33,244 nt of DNA from Acidimicrobiaceae bacterium (GTDB lineage Bacteria; Actinomycetota; Acidimicrobiia; Acidimicrobiales; RAAP-2), in the NCBI GenBank assembly GCA_003164095.1, contig PLRX01000106.1, positions 1-33,244 of the forward strand, read 5' to 3'. Numbering within the stretch: position 1 is the stretch's first letter; each line of letters begins with the position of its first letter. Below, in pieces: positions 21,247 to 33,208 of this stretch. The notes under the pieces were generated by a model that was not told the origin of the DNA, searched no databases, and worked only from the letters and a program-made list of their open reading frames with translations. The position numbers and the translations under genes were made by a program.

Positions 21247-21806
21247 TGTCCGTCTCCACCAACGATCTCCGCAACGGCATGACGCTGAACCTGCCCGAGG
21301 GCCTGTTCAACGTCATCGAGTTCCAACACGTCAAGCCGGGCAAGGGCGGTGCCTTCGTGCGCACCAAGCTCAAGAACCAGCGCACCGGCGCCGTGATCGA
21401 GCGGACCTACCGGGCCGACGAGAAGCTCGAGCAGGCCATCATCGACAAGAGGGAGATGCAGTTCCTCTACCGCGACTCGGGCGAGTACGTCTTCATGGAC
21501 ACCCGCTCCTACGACCAGCTCCAGGTGGAGACCGGCCTGCTGGGCGACGCCGCCAACTACCTGAAGGAGGGCGACGACGCCGAGCTGCAGTTCTTCGGCG
21601 ACGAGATCGTGGGGGTCGAGCTGCCCGCCGCCGTCGAGCTGACCATCGCCGAGACGGAGCCCGGGCTCCAGGGCGACCGGGTGTCCGGCGCCCGCAAGCC
21701 GGCCACCCTCGAGACCGGCCTGGTCATCCAGGTCCCGCTCTTCGTCAACCCGGGCGAGAAGGTCCGCGTCGACACCCGCACGGGCGAGTACCTGACCCGG
21801 GCCTGA
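21246..21806 (+). CDS. efp: Elongation factor P
   Basis: EF-P binds ribosomes stalled at polyproline stretches and helps peptide-bond formation. The 186-residue product is full length with three beta domains: KOW-like N-terminus ending in the tip loop KPGKGGAF (about 30-37, Lys33 at the functional tip), the RNA-binding middle domain (SGEYVFMDTRSYDQ, about 78-91), and the C-terminal OB domain closing with VDTRTGEYLTRA. No EpmA/EpmB/EarP-type modification gene is in the window, so whether Lys33 is modified is unknown. ATG 21246 overlaps the pepP stop, and nusB begins 51 bases downstream. Confidence 0.98.
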   Translation: MSVSTNDLRNGMTLNLPEGLFNVIEFQHVKPGKGGAFVRTKLKNQRTGAVIERTYRADEKLEQAIIDKREMQFLYRDSGEYVFMDTRSYDQLQVETGLLGDAANYLKEGDDAELQFFGDEIVGVELPAAVELTIAETEPGLQGDRVSGARKPATLETGLVIQVPLFVNPGEKVRVDTRTGEYLTRA

Positions 21807-21857
21807 GCCCGACGCCCCGGGCCCCGGCCCGCCCCCCCACACCATGGCCCCGTCCCG

Positions 21858-22271
21858 ATGAGCAGCGACCCCGCACCCCGCCACCAGTCGCGCGAGCGTG
21901 CCCTCACCCTGCTCTACGAGGCGGACGTCAAGGGCGAGACCCCGACCGACGTGCTGGCGGCGCTCCCGGTCGCCCCCGACCCCTACGTCACCACCCTGCT
22001 CGAGGCGGTGGGCGGCCAGCTCGAGCGGATCGACGAGCTCGTCGGCGCGGCGGCCATCGGCTGGGACCTCGGACGCATGGCCGTGGTCGACCGCAATGTG
22101 CTGCGCCTGGCCACGGCCGAGCTGCTGACCTGTGACGATGTGCCGACGGCGGTGATCCTGAACGAGGCGGTGGACCTGGCCTCGGCATTCTCGACCGACG
22201 ACTCCGGTCGGTTCGTGAACGGCGTGCTGGCGACCGTGGCGAAGCGGATCCGACCGGCCACCGACGCCTGA
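21858..22271 (+). CDS. nusB: Transcription antitermination factor NusB
   Basis: NusB joins NusE (S10) on the boxA RNA to keep RNA polymerase processive through rRNA operons. The 137-residue product has the compact helical fold: HQSRERALTLLYEADVKGETP (about 8-28), GWDLGRMAVVDRNVLRLATAELL (about 69-91), VPTAVILNEAVDLASAF (about 95-111) and GRFVNGVLATVAKRI (about 116-131). All are family signatures. ATG 21858 is 51 bases after efp with no clear ribosome site. It closes the shikimate-efp cluster; a hairpin follows the stop. Confidence 0.97.
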   Translation: MSSDPAPRHQSRERALTLLYEADVKGETPTDVLAALPVAPDPYVTTLLEAVGGQLERIDELVGAAAIGWDLGRMAVVDRNVLRLATAELLTCDDVPTAVILNEAVDLASAFSTDDSGRFVNGVLATVAKRIRPATDA

Positions 22272-22274
22272 TCG

Positions 22275-22297
22275 GCAGGCGCCCCGCCCTCGCCTGC
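22275..22297 (+). terminator. Hairpin after nusB
   Basis: GCAGGCG (22275-22281) and CGCCTGC (22291-22297) form a 7-bp stem with a 9-base loop, starting three bases after the nusB stop. There is no U-run. It may separate the shikimate-nusB operon from the MFS gene. Confidence 0.5.
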
Positions 22298-22364
22298 GGG
22301 GGTGCACCGCCAGGTGTGCGTCTCCCGCCAGACTGGTTCCCCGCAGTGGGGGAGGTGGACCGTG

Positions 22365-23924
22365 GTGAGCAGTGGGGGCCGGTCGAACGGTCTGATCCTG
22401 GCGGCGATGATCTTCGCCGTCTCTATGACCTTCATCGACCAGACGATCGTCTCCATCGCCGTGCCGGAGATCCAGCAGGAGCTCGGCCTGAGTGCCACCG
22501 GCGTGCAGTGGGCGGTCAACGCCTACCTGCTGTCGCTGGCCGCATTCTTCGCTTACGGCGGACGCCTGGCGGACACCGTCGGGCACCGCAAGGTGACCGT
22601 CATCGGCGTGGTGGTCTTCGCGCTGGCGTCGACGATGTGCGGGCTCACGCCCAAGGGGAGTTTGGCGGAGGCCTGGATCGTGACGTTCCGCGTCGTGCAG
22701 GGATTCGGCGGCGCGCTGCTGTTCCCGGCGGCGCTGGCCATCGTGGTCCAGACGTTCCCGCTGCGTGAGCGGGGCAAGGCGCTCGCCATGTTCTTCGGCA
22801 TCGCCGGCGGCCTGACGGCCATCGGACCGCTGCTGGGCGGCTACCTCACCCAGTGGACGTGGCGGGCGATCTTCTGGGTCAACATCCCCGTGGCCGTCGT
22901 CGCGCTGGTGCTGATCGCCATCTCGCGCCCGACCACCGTCCACCACCCGGCCCGGATGGACTATCGGGGCCTGGCCCTCATCGTGGCCGGCGTCGGGCTC
23001 AGCGTCTTCGGGTTCCAGCAGGCGTCGACCTGGGGCTGGGGGAACCCCGCCATCGGCCTCTGTATCGCCGCTGGCGTCCTCTTCCTCGTCGCCTTCGTCC
23101 TGGTCGAGCTGCGTACCGGGTCGCCGTTGATGCAGGTCCGCATCTTCCGCATTCGTCCGTTCCTGGTCGAGAACCTGGTGCTCGGCATCGCCATGCTGGC
23201 GTTCGTGCCCGTCTTCTTCTTCGCCTCCGAGTACGCCCAGGTGTCGCTGGGCAAGTCGGCATCGGAGGCCGGGCTGTTCCTGCTCACGTTCTTCGCCGGG
23301 TTCGTGGTGGCGGCCCAGATCGGCGGTCGGCTGCTCGACCGGGTCGGGGCCAAGCTGCCCGTGGTGCTGGGCTGCGCGCTCTCCGCCGTCGGCTTCGTGC
23401 TGTGGGCGGGCAAGGTCACGACGCTGAGTTTCTCCGCCCAGCAGTGGTACGTGGTGGTGGCCGGGGCCGGCATGGGCTTCATGCTGGGGCCGGCCAGTAC
23501 CGACGCCGTCAACCGTGCCTCCAAGCTCTCCTACGGCGAGGCGACGGGGATCACCCAGACGGTGCGCAACTACGCGGCCAGCCTGGGCCTGGCCATCCTC
23601 GGCACACTGCTCGTCACTGAGATGCGGTCCCATCTCACCACTTCACTGGTGTCGATGGGCGTTCCCCACGGCACGGCGGTCGCCGACGCGGCCCGCCTGG
23701 CCGAGGGTCGGTCGGCGAACATCACCACACACGGCTCGGCCATCCCGCACTTCTTCGAACTCGACTTCGCCTCTGCCACCCGCAGCGTGCTGTGGACCAT
23801 GGCCCTCGTGATGGCGGTGGCGGCGGTGGTCGGTGCCGTCGGCCTCACCCGGGGACGCCAGGAGGAGGGTGACGGCGTGGACTGGGACGGTGACACGCTC
23901 GACGACGCACCGGCCGCCCTGTGA
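22365..23924 (+). CDS. MFS drug exporter, DHA2-type
   Basis: A major-facilitator exporter of about 519 residues with roughly 14 membrane segments, as in the DHA2 (EmrB/QacA) proton antiporters. The first helix carries SMTFIDQTIVSIAVPEIQQEL (motif D1 region), helix 2-3 loop has GGRLADTVGHRKV (motif A) and helix 5 has GGLTAIGPLLGG (motif C), all typical. Substrate cannot be told. GTG 22365 was chosen because GGGGGAGG (22348-22355) lies nine bases upstream; GTG 22362 is equally possible. It lies between nusB and pyrR, a place with no exporter in the usual actinobacterial order, and has its own strong ribosome site, so it may be an insertion. No TetR or MarR gene is adjacent. Confidence 0.92.
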   Translation: MSSGGRSNGLILAAMIFAVSMTFIDQTIVSIAVPEIQQELGLSATGVQWAVNAYLLSLAAFFAYGGRLADTVGHRKVTVIGVVVFALASTMCGLTPKGSLAEAWIVTFRVVQGFGGALLFPAALAIVVQTFPLRERGKALAMFFGIAGGLTAIGPLLGGYLTQWTWRAIFWVNIPVAVVALVLIAISRPTTVHHPARMDYRGLALIVAGVGLSVFGFQQASTWGWGNPAIGLCIAAGVLFLVAFVLVELRTGSPLMQVRIFRIRPFLVENLVLGIAMLAFVPVFFFASEYAQVSLGKSASEAGLFLLTFFAGFVVAAQIGGRLLDRVGAKLPVVLGCALSAVGFVLWAGKVTTLSFSAQQWYVVVAGAGMGFMLGPASTDAVNRASKLSYGEATGITQTVRNYAASLGLAILGTLLVTEMRSHLTTSLVSMGVPHGTAVADAARLAEGRSANITTHGSAIPHFFELDFASATRSVLWTMALVMAVAAVVGAVGLTRGRQEEGDGVDWDGDTLDDAPAAL

Positions 23925-23981
23925 GCGTCCCGGCCCCTCCGGTGCGGACCACCGGCCCGGACGCCGTCGGGGGCGACGCGG

Positions 23982-23987
23982 TATAGT
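23982..23987 (+). promoter_or_regulatory. Putative -10 of the pyrimidine operon
   Basis: TATAGT is a strong -10. RNA would start near 23993 and leave about 48 bases of leader before GTG 24042, just enough to hold the PyrR-type hairpin. No clear -35 is seen. Confidence 0.6.
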
Positions 23988-23991
23988 CGAG

Positions 23992-24036
23992 TCCTGACCG
24001 TGAAGCGGGTCCCGTGAGGCCCGTACGGACAGGAGG
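23992..24036 (+). promoter_or_regulatory. PyrR-binding leader hairpin overlapping the ribosome site
   Basis: The leader folds into one stem. TCCTG (23992-23996) pairs with CAGGA (24030-24034); an A-A mismatch (23997/24029); CCGT (23998-24001) pairs with ACGG (24025-24028); GAAG faces a single T as an internal bulge; CGGG (24006-24009) pairs with CCCG (24020-24023). The 10-base loop TCCCGTGAGG (24010-24019) fits the PyrR-recognised UCC-N-G-N-GAGG consensus known from Bacillus. The AGGAGG ribosome site of pyrR (24031-24036) is half inside the stem. PyrR with UMP or UTP bound would stabilise it and block translation, as proposed for mycobacteria. There is no downstream attenuator-like U-run. Confidence 0.85.
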
Positions 24037-24041
24037 ATCAG

Positions 24042-24611
24042 GTGGCCGAACGAGAGCGCAGTCATACCCGCCCGCGGGGTGCCGTCTTCGTTCCCCGGGT
24101 CCAGGTGATGTCCGCTGACGACGTCCGCCGCGCCATCACCCGCATGGCCCATGAGATCGCCGAGCGCAACCGGGGTCTGCACGACGTCGTCCTGGTCGGC
24201 CTGCAGACCGGCGGCGTGGGCATCGCCCGGCGCCTGGCGGAGACCCTGGCCGACGTGGAGGGCGCCGATGTGCCCGTCGGGACCCTCGATGTCGCCTTCT
24301 ACCGCGATGACATCGGGCTGCGCCCCGTGCTGCCAGAGGCGGCCACCGACATCACCACCGACCTCACCGGCTCGACGGTGGTGCTCGTCGACGACGTGCT
24401 CTTCACCGGTAGGACCATCCGGGCCGCCCTGAACGCACTGGGCGAGTACGGCCGGGCCCAGGTGGTCGAGCTGGCCGTGATGGTCGACCGGGGCCACCGC
24501 GAGCTGCCGATCCGGCCCGACTACGTCGGCAAGAACCTGCCCACCAACCGCGAGGAGATGGTCGACGTCTCCGACGAGGGCGTGTCGCTGGGCGAGCTGG
24601 TGAGCCGGTGA
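24042..24611 (+). CDS. pyrR: Bifunctional pyrimidine operon regulator / uracil phosphoribosyltransferase
   Basis: PyrR binds the leader RNA of pyrimidine genes when UMP or UTP is high, and often has weak uracil phosphoribosyltransferase activity. The 189-residue product is a type I PRTase: [20 protein letters not shown] (22-41), [15 protein letters not shown] (51-65), [11 protein letters not shown] (82-92), the PRPP loop [13 protein letters not shown] (113-125) and [11 protein letters not shown]-type dimer region with DYVGKNLPT. All are family hallmarks. GTG 24042 follows AGGAGG with a spacing of five; this ribosome site is within the regulatory hairpin. The stop overlaps the pyrB GTG by four bases. 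First gene of the operon it is expected to control. Confidence 0.96.
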   Translation: MAERERSHTRPRGAVFVPRVQVMSADDVRRAITRMAHEIAERNRGLHDVVLVGLQTGGVGIARRLAETLADVEGADVPVGTLDVAFYRDDIGLRPVLPEAATDITTDLTGSTVVLVDDVLFTGRTIRAALNALGEYGRAQVVELAVMVDRGHRELPIRPDYVGKNLPTNREEMVDVSDEGVSLGELVSR

Positions 24612-25579
24612 GCGGCTTCCCGACCCACCTCCTCAGCATGGACGACCTCGACGCCGCGGCGATCGCGGACGTCCTCCGGGTGACGGACTCCTTCGCCGAG
24701 GTCGGCCGACGGGCCAATCCCAAAGTGCCGACGCTGCGGGGCCGCACGGTGGCCACGCTGTTCTTCGAGGACTCGACCCGCACCCGCATGTCCTTCGAGA
24801 CGGCAGCGAAGCGCATGTCGGCCGACGTGCTCTCCTTCGCCGCCGGGTCGTCGTCGGTCAAGAAGGGCGAGTCGCTGCGTGACACCATCGAGACCATCCA
24901 GGCCATCGGCATGGACGCCGTGATCATCCGGCACAGCTCGTCGGGCGTACCCGCCCGGGTGGCCCAGTGGGTCGACAACTGTGCGGTGGTCAACGCCGGT
25001 GACGGCTGGCACCAGCACCCGACCCAGGCGCTGCTCGACCTCTACACCGTGCGCCAATCGCTCGGCGGCGGCCAGGAGGGGACCGACGCCTTCCGGGGCC
25101 TCCGGGTCACCATCGTGGGCGATATCCGCCACAGCCGGGTGGCCCGCTCGCAGATCACCGCCTACGCGGCGCTCGGCGCCGAGGTCACCCTGGTGGCACC
25201 GGCCACCCTGCTGCCCCCCTCCCTCGAGGGCTGGCCGGTGGCGTCGGTCGGCCACGACCTCGACAGCGTGCTCGAGCGCACCGACGTCATCTCCCTCCTG
25301 CGGCTCCAGGCTGAGCGGGGGAGCGGCGACTACGTGCCGACGATGCGCGAGTACTCGACCGGCTACTCGCTGACCGCACGGCGGGCGCTGCAGCTGCCAC
25401 CCGAGGCGATCATCCTCCACCCGGGCCCGATGGTGCGCGGGGTGGAGATCGCCTCGGAGGTGGCCGAGCTGCCGTCCGCCCGCATCACCGACCAGGTCGG
25501 CAACGGCGTCGCCGTCCGCATGGCCGTCCTCTTCCTGCTCCTCGGTCAGGGCACCCTGGGAGGGGAGCGACATGACTGA
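24608..25579 (+). CDS. pyrB: Aspartate carbamoyltransferase catalytic subunit
   Basis: PyrB joins carbamoyl phosphate and aspartate to carbamoyl aspartate, the first committed step. The 323-residue product has the carbamoyl-phosphate site [15 protein letters not shown] (52-66), the mobile loop [16 protein letters not shown] (about 85-100), the aspartate-side [13 protein letters not shown] (about 136-148), [13 protein letters not shown] (about 168-180) and [11 protein letters not shown] (about 277-287). No pyrI regulatory subunit is present, as usual in actinobacteria. GTG 24608 overlaps pyrR by four bases, and the 3' end overlaps pyrC by eight, so the operon is translationally coupled. Confidence 0.97.
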   Translation: MSGFPTHLLSMDDLDAAAIADVLRVTDSFAEVGRRANPKVPTLRGRTVATLFFEDSTRTRMSFETAAKRMSADVLSFAAGSSSVKKGESLRDTIETIQAIGMDAVIIRHSSSGVPARVAQWVDNCAVVNAGDGWHQHPTQALLDLYTVRQSLGGGQEGTDAFRGLRVTIVGDIRHSRVARSQITAYAALGAEVTLVAPATLLPPSLEGWPVASVGHDLDSVLERTDVISLLRLQAERGSGDYVPTMREYSTGYSLTARRALQLPPEAIILHPGPMVRGVEIASEVAELPSARITDQVGNGVAVRMAVLFLLLGQGTLGGERHD

Positions 25580-26885
25580 CCGGACGGACACCCCCGAGCT
25601 GGTGGTCCGGGGCGGCATGGTCGTCGACGCCACCGGCTCGCGGCGGGCCGACGTGCGCGTGTCCGGCGGCATGGTGGTGGAGCTGGGCGTGGGTCTGGAG
25701 ACGCCCGCCGGCACCACCGTGCTCGACGCGGGCGGCTGCGTGGTCGCCCCCGGGCTCGTCGACCTCCACACCCACCTGCGCGAGCCGGGTCGTGAGGAGG
25801 CCGAGACCGTGGCCTCCGGCACCCGGGCGGCCGCCCTCGGCGGGTTCACCGCGGTCGTCGCCATGCCCAACACCGACCCCCCGCTCGACTCGGCGGAGTC
25901 GGTGCGCAACGTCTACGCACTGGCCGAGGGCGCCCTGGCCCAGGTGGCGGTGGCCGGTGCCATCACCGTCGGCCGGGCCGGCGAGCGCCTCGCACCCATG
26001 GCCGAGCTGGCCGCCCTCGGGGTCCGGCTGTTCACCGACGACGGCGACGGCGTGCAGTCGGCCGGGCTCATGCGCCGGGCCCTGCAGTACGCCACCGGGC
26101 TCGGGGTCGTGCTCGGCCAGCACTGCGAGGACCGCAGCCTGGCCGCCGGCGGGACCATGCACGAGGGGGACTGGTCGAGTCGCCTCGGCCTCCCCGGCAT
26201 GCCCGCCGAGGCCGAAGAGGTCATGGTGGCCCGAGACATCGCCCTGTCGCGGGCGACGGGCGGGCGGGTGCACTTCCTCCACCTCTCGACGGCGGGCTCC
26301 ATCGACCTCGTGCGCCGGGCCCGGGCCGAGGGTGTGCCCGTCACGGCCGAGGTGGCACCGCACCACTTCACCCTCACCGACGGATGCACCTCCGGCTACG
26401 ACCCCGTCTTCAAGGTCAACCCGCCGCTGCGCCCGCAGGCTGACGTCGACGCCGTCAAGCGGGCGCTGGCCGACGGCACGGCCGACGCCATCGCCACCGA
26501 CCACGCCCCCCACGCGCCGGAGTTGAAGGACCTCCCGTTCGACCAGGCGCCGGCGGGCATGCTGGGCCTGCAGACGGCCCTGGCCCTGGCCGTGACCGAA
26601 CTCGACCTCCCGCTCGAGCGGATCCTGGCACTGCTGAGCTGGCAGCCGGCGGCCATCGCCATGCTCGACCCCGCCCATGGCGGCGCGCAGGGTGGCCCGA
26701 TCGCCGAGGGATCACCCGCCAACCTGGTGGTCGTCGACCCGACGGCCACGTGGAGGGTCGATCCGACCGCCCTCGCCTCGCGCAGCCGCAACACCCCCTA
26801 TGCCGGCAGGACCCTGACGGGTCGGGTCCGGCACACCGTGCTGGCCGGTGAGCCGGTCGTGATCGACGCCGAGGCCCGGCGATGA
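25572..26885 (+). CDS. pyrC: Dihydroorotase, class I
   Basis: DHOase closes carbamoyl aspartate to dihydroorotate at a zinc centre in an amidohydrolase barrel. The 437-residue product has [17 protein letters not shown] (64-80, metal His66 and His68), the Pro-Asn-Thr signature [11 protein letters not shown] (about 97-107), QHCEDRSLA (His ligand), [11 protein letters not shown] (His ligand) and [14 protein letters not shown] (metal Asp). This is the longer class I form, typical next to pyrB. The overlap with pyrB (eight bases) and carA (four bases) indicates coupling. The C-terminus has the standard [15 protein letters not shown]. Confidence 0.96.
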   Translation: MTDRTDTPELVVRGGMVVDATGSRRADVRVSGGMVVELGVGLETPAGTTVLDAGGCVVAPGLVDLHTHLREPGREEAETVASGTRAAALGGFTAVVAMPNTDPPLDSAESVRNVYALAEGALAQVAVAGAITVGRAGERLAPMAELAALGVRLFTDDGDGVQSAGLMRRALQYATGLGVVLGQHCEDRSLAAGGTMHEGDWSSRLGLPGMPAEAEEVMVARDIALSRATGGRVHFLHLSTAGSIDLVRRARAEGVPVTAEVAPHHFTLTDGCTSGYDPVFKVNPPLRPQADVDAVKRALADGTADAIATDHAPHAPELKDLPFDQAPAGMLGLQTALALAVTELDLPLERILALLSWQPAAIAMLDPAHGGAQGGPIAEGSPANLVVVDPTATWRVDPTALASRSRNTPYAGRTLTGRVRHTVLAGEPVVIDAEARR

Positions 26886-28017
26886 ACCACCGCAGCGGAA
26901 GCCTCCGTCGTGAGCCGGCCCTCCTGGTGCTGGCCGACGGCGCGGTGTTCGAGGGAGAGGCCTTCGGCGCGGTGCCCGACGACGGCGTCTCCGTAGGCGA
27001 GGCCGTGTTCAACACGGTGCTGTCGGGCTACCAGGAGGTCATCACCGATCCGTCGTACGCCGGACAGGTCATCGCCTTCACCTATCCCCACATCGGCAAC
27101 TACGGGGTCAACCCGGCCGACGACGAGGCGGCCGCCCCGCACTGCAGCGGCGTCGTCGTGCGCGACCTGGCCGACGCCCCGTCCAACTGGCGGTCCACGG
27201 GTTCGCTCGAGGACTACCTGGTGTCCCACGGGGTCGCCGGGATCACCGGTGTCGACACCCGTCGACTGACCCGGCACCTGCGCGACCACGGCTCGGCCCC
27301 CTGTGCGTTCGGCACCGCCGCCGAGGGCGACCTCCTGGCCGCCGCCCGGTCCGCTCCCCCGACCGACGGGCGCGACCTGGTGTCGACGGTCACGAGGTCG
27401 ACCGTGCTCACGAGGGGGGACGGCCCCTACCGGGTCGTCGCCTACGACTTCGGCATCAAGGAGGCCATGCTGCGCCAGCTCGGCGACCTGGCCACCGTGA
27501 CCGTGGTGCCGGCCGCCACGCCGGCCGACGAGGTGCTCGCGCTGGGGCCCGACGGCATCTTCCTCTCCAACGGCCCCGGCGACCCGGCGGCACTGCCGGG
27601 TGTCATCGCCGAGATCCGCGGTCTCGTCGACCACGGCACCGTCCCGATCTTCGGCATCTGCCTCGGCCACCAGCTCCTGGCTACCGCGTTGGGTGCCACC
27701 ACCTACAAGTTGGCCTTCGGGCACCACGGCGGCAACCACCCGGTCCGGCGTACGTCGACCGGACGGGTCGAGATCACCTCGCAGAACCACAACTACGCGG
27801 TGGCCGCCGACTCGCTGGGGGCGACCGAGGTGACCCATGTCAACCTCAACGACGGGGTCATCGAGGGTCTGGCCAGCACCGAGGTCCCGGCCTTCAGCGT
27901 GCAGTACCACCCCGAGGCCGGTCCCGGCCCCCACGACGCCCGCTACCTGTTCGAGGAGTTCCGGATGCTGATGGATGCCCACGGCGGGCCGAGCGGACGA
28001 GACGGGGGAGCTGCCTG

Positions 28018-28018
<1 letters not shown>
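26882..28018 (+). CDS. carA: Carbamoyl-phosphate synthase small subunit
   Basis: CarA hydrolyses glutamine and channels ammonia to CarB. The 378-residue product has the CPSase N-terminal domain ([37 protein letters not shown] split at 39-62, [15 protein letters not shown] at 121-135) and the class I amidotransferase domain (about 183-365) with the nucleophile Cys260 ([11 protein letters not shown]), His343 and Glu345 ([11 protein letters not shown]). The triad is complete. ATG 26882 overlaps pyrC by four bases; the stop overlaps the carB ATG by one. The operon supplies carbamoyl phosphate for pyrimidines and probably arginine too. Confidence 0.97.
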
Positions 28019-31332
<3,314 letters not shown>

Positions 31333-31336
31333 CCCG

Positions 31337-32347
31337 GTGAGCGGCAGTGCCACGGGCACCGGACGACGCGGCCGGGTGGGCCGGGCCTGGCGGGCCGCCA
31401 CCCGCGGCGACGTGGACCTGTCCGTCCCCGTCGGCTCGCTCACACTGCCCAACCCGGTCATGACCGCGTCCGGCACGGCCGGCCACGCCGACGAGCTCGA
31501 GGCCTACGGACCCCTGGCAGCCCTCGGCGCCGTGGTGGTCAAGTCGCTGTCGGTGGAGCCGTGGCCCGGGAACCCGGCTCCCCGGGTCCACCAGGCCGGT
31601 GCCGGCATGGTCAACAGCGTCGGCCTGCAGGGCCCCGGCATCGAGGCGTGGCTGCGGGACGACCTGCCCCGGTTGGCGGCCGCCGGGGCACGCACGGTGG
31701 TCAGCATCTGGGGGCAACGGGTCGACGACTACTCGGAGGCCGCAGCGCTCCTGTCGGACGTCGAGGGACTGACGGCCATCGAGGTCAACGTCAGCTGCCC
31801 CAACCTCGAGGACCGCCGCCACATGTTCGCCCATTCGCCGACTGCCACGGCCGAAGTCATCGCCGCCGTGGTCGCCAACGGCCCCGACGTGCCCCGCTGG
31901 GCCAAGCTCAGCCCCACCGTGGCCGACCTGGCCGAAGTGGCCGGTGCCGCACTGGCGCACGGTGCCGAGGCGGTGACGCTGGTCAACACGGCGCTGGCCA
32001 TGGTCATCGACCTCGAGAAGCGGGCCCCGGTGCTCGGGTCGGGCCCGGCCGGAGGCGGACTGTCCGGCCCCTCGCTGCACCCGATCGCGGTGCGCGCCGT
32101 CTTCGACGTCCGTGCCGCCCATCCCGACGCCACCATCATCGGTGTGGGCGGGGTGATGTCCGGCCGGGACGCCGTCGAGCTGCTGATGGCCGGCGCCGAC
32201 GCGGTGCAGGTGGGGACGGCCACCTTCCGGGACCCCCGCGCCGCCTGGCGCATCCTCGACGAGCTGGGGGCGTGGTGCGCCGACCATGAGGTCCGGGCCG
32301 TGCGGTCGCTGCGAGGGGTGGCTCAACCGACGAGGAGGATGCCGTGA
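31337..32347 (+). CDS. pyrD: Dihydroorotate dehydrogenase, class 1
   Basis: PyrD oxidises dihydroorotate to orotate with FMN. The 336-residue product has a basic N-terminal extension (1-24) and then the barrel: LPNPVMTASGTAG (38-50), MVNSVGLQGPGIEAW (91-105), AIEVNVSCPNLEDR (147-160) with Cys154 as the class 1 catalytic base, VTLVNTALAMVIDLEK and GVGGVMSGRDAVELLMAGADAVQVGTA for the FMN phosphate. A Cys rather than Ser, and no membrane-binding N-terminus, mark class 1. Class 1B forms need a PyrK Fe-S partner, but none lies in the operon. GTG 31337 is four bases after carB; the stop overlaps the pyrF start by four. Confidence 0.95.
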   Translation: MSGSATGTGRRGRVGRAWRAATRGDVDLSVPVGSLTLPNPVMTASGTAGHADELEAYGPLAALGAVVVKSLSVEPWPGNPAPRVHQAGAGMVNSVGLQGPGIEAWLRDDLPRLAAAGARTVVSIWGQRVDDYSEAAALLSDVEGLTAIEVNVSCPNLEDRRHMFAHSPTATAEVIAAVVANGPDVPRWAKLSPTVADLAEVAGAALAHGAEAVTLVNTALAMVIDLEKRAPVLGSGPAGGGLSGPSLHPIAVRAVFDVRAAHPDATIIGVGGVMSGRDAVELLMAGADAVQVGTATFRDPRAAWRILDELGAWCADHEVRAVRSLRGVAQPTRRMP

Positions 32348-33183
32348 CCGACGGGTTCGCGATGAAGGTGGCGAAGGCGGTGGCCGGCACCGGCCCCATG
32401 TGCGCGGGCATCGACCCGAGCGCCGACCTGCTCGGTGCGTGGGGCCTCCCCGACACGCCTGACGGACTGCGGGCCTTCGGGCTGGCGTGCGTGGAGGCGT
32501 TCGCCGGGGTGGTGCCCGTGGTCAAGCCCCAGGTGGCCTTCTTCGAACGGATGGGGTCGGGCGGGATGGCCGCCCTCGAGGAGGTCCTGGCCGCGGCCCG
32601 CAGCGCCGGGCTGCTGGCCATCGCCGACGCCAAGCGGGGTGACATCGGGTCCACGATGGCGGCGTACGCGTCGGCCTGGCTCGACCCGGCCAGTCCGCTG
32701 GTGGCCGATGCCCTGACGGTCATGCCCTACATGGGCCTCGGCGCCCTGCAGCCCGCACTCGACCTGGCCGCGGCCGGAGGGCGGGGGGTCATCGTGGTGA
32801 CCCGCAGCTCCAACCCCGAAGGGCGGTCGCTGCAGACGGCCGTCACCGCCGCCGGCCCGTCGGTGGAGGACCAGCTCCTGGCCGAGGTGGCCGCCCTCAA
32901 CTCGGGCGGGCTCCCGGTGCCGGGCACCGTCGGCGTGGTCATCGGGGCCACGCTCGAGCCGTCGGCCTTCGACCTGTCCGGCCTCGGGGGTGTGGTCCTG
33001 GCGCCGGGCTTCGGTGTCCAGGGCGGCACGACCGAGACGGTCCGGACCCTGTTCGCCGGGTGCGCCCCGGGGACGGTCCTGCCCAGCGCCTCACGCTCGC
33101 TGCTCTCGACCGGGCCAGATGTCGGCACCCTGCGGGACAGCGCGGCGCTGGAGTGCGAGGCACTGCGCACCGCACTGGGCTGA
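32344..33183 (+). CDS. pyrF: Orotidine 5'-phosphate decarboxylase, type 2
   Basis: PyrF decarboxylates OMP to UMP, the last step. The 279-residue product is the long type 2 form: MCAGIDPSADLLGAWGL (19-35), VVKPQVAFFERMGSGG (59-74), the catalytic LAIADAKRGDIGSTMAAYA (91-109, with Lys97 in DAKRGD) and VLAPGFGVQGG (about 219-229). Length and motifs fit mycobacterial-like enzymes. GTG 32344 overlaps pyrD by four bases. A hairpin follows the stop after seven bases. It is the last operon gene in this window; a downstream gene may continue past the edge. Confidence 0.96.
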   Translation: MTDGFAMKVAKAVAGTGPMCAGIDPSADLLGAWGLPDTPDGLRAFGLACVEAFAGVVPVVKPQVAFFERMGSGGMAALEEVLAAARSAGLLAIADAKRGDIGSTMAAYASAWLDPASPLVADALTVMPYMGLGALQPALDLAAAGGRGVIVVTRSSNPEGRSLQTAVTAAGPSVEDQLLAEVAALNSGGLPVPGTVGVVIGATLEPSAFDLSGLGGVVLAPGFGVQGGTTETVRTLFAGCAPGTVLPSASRSLLSTGPDVGTLRDSAALECEALRTALG

Positions 33184-33190
33184 GCCGCGC

Positions 33191-33208
33191 CAGCGGGCGG
33201 CCCCGCTG
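33191..33208 (+). terminator. Hairpin after pyrF
   Basis: CAGCGGG, loop CGGC, CCCGCTG forms a perfect 7-bp stem seven bases after the pyrF stop. There is no U-run. It may mark the end of the pyrimidine operon. The last 36 bases carry TAGCCT (33222-33227), which could be a -10 for the next gene outside the window. Confidence 0.5.

Noticed and set aside
20841-23633. Long open frame (930 codons) on the minus strand
   Set aside because: Opposite pepP, efp, nusB and the MFS gene; a by-product of high GC content.
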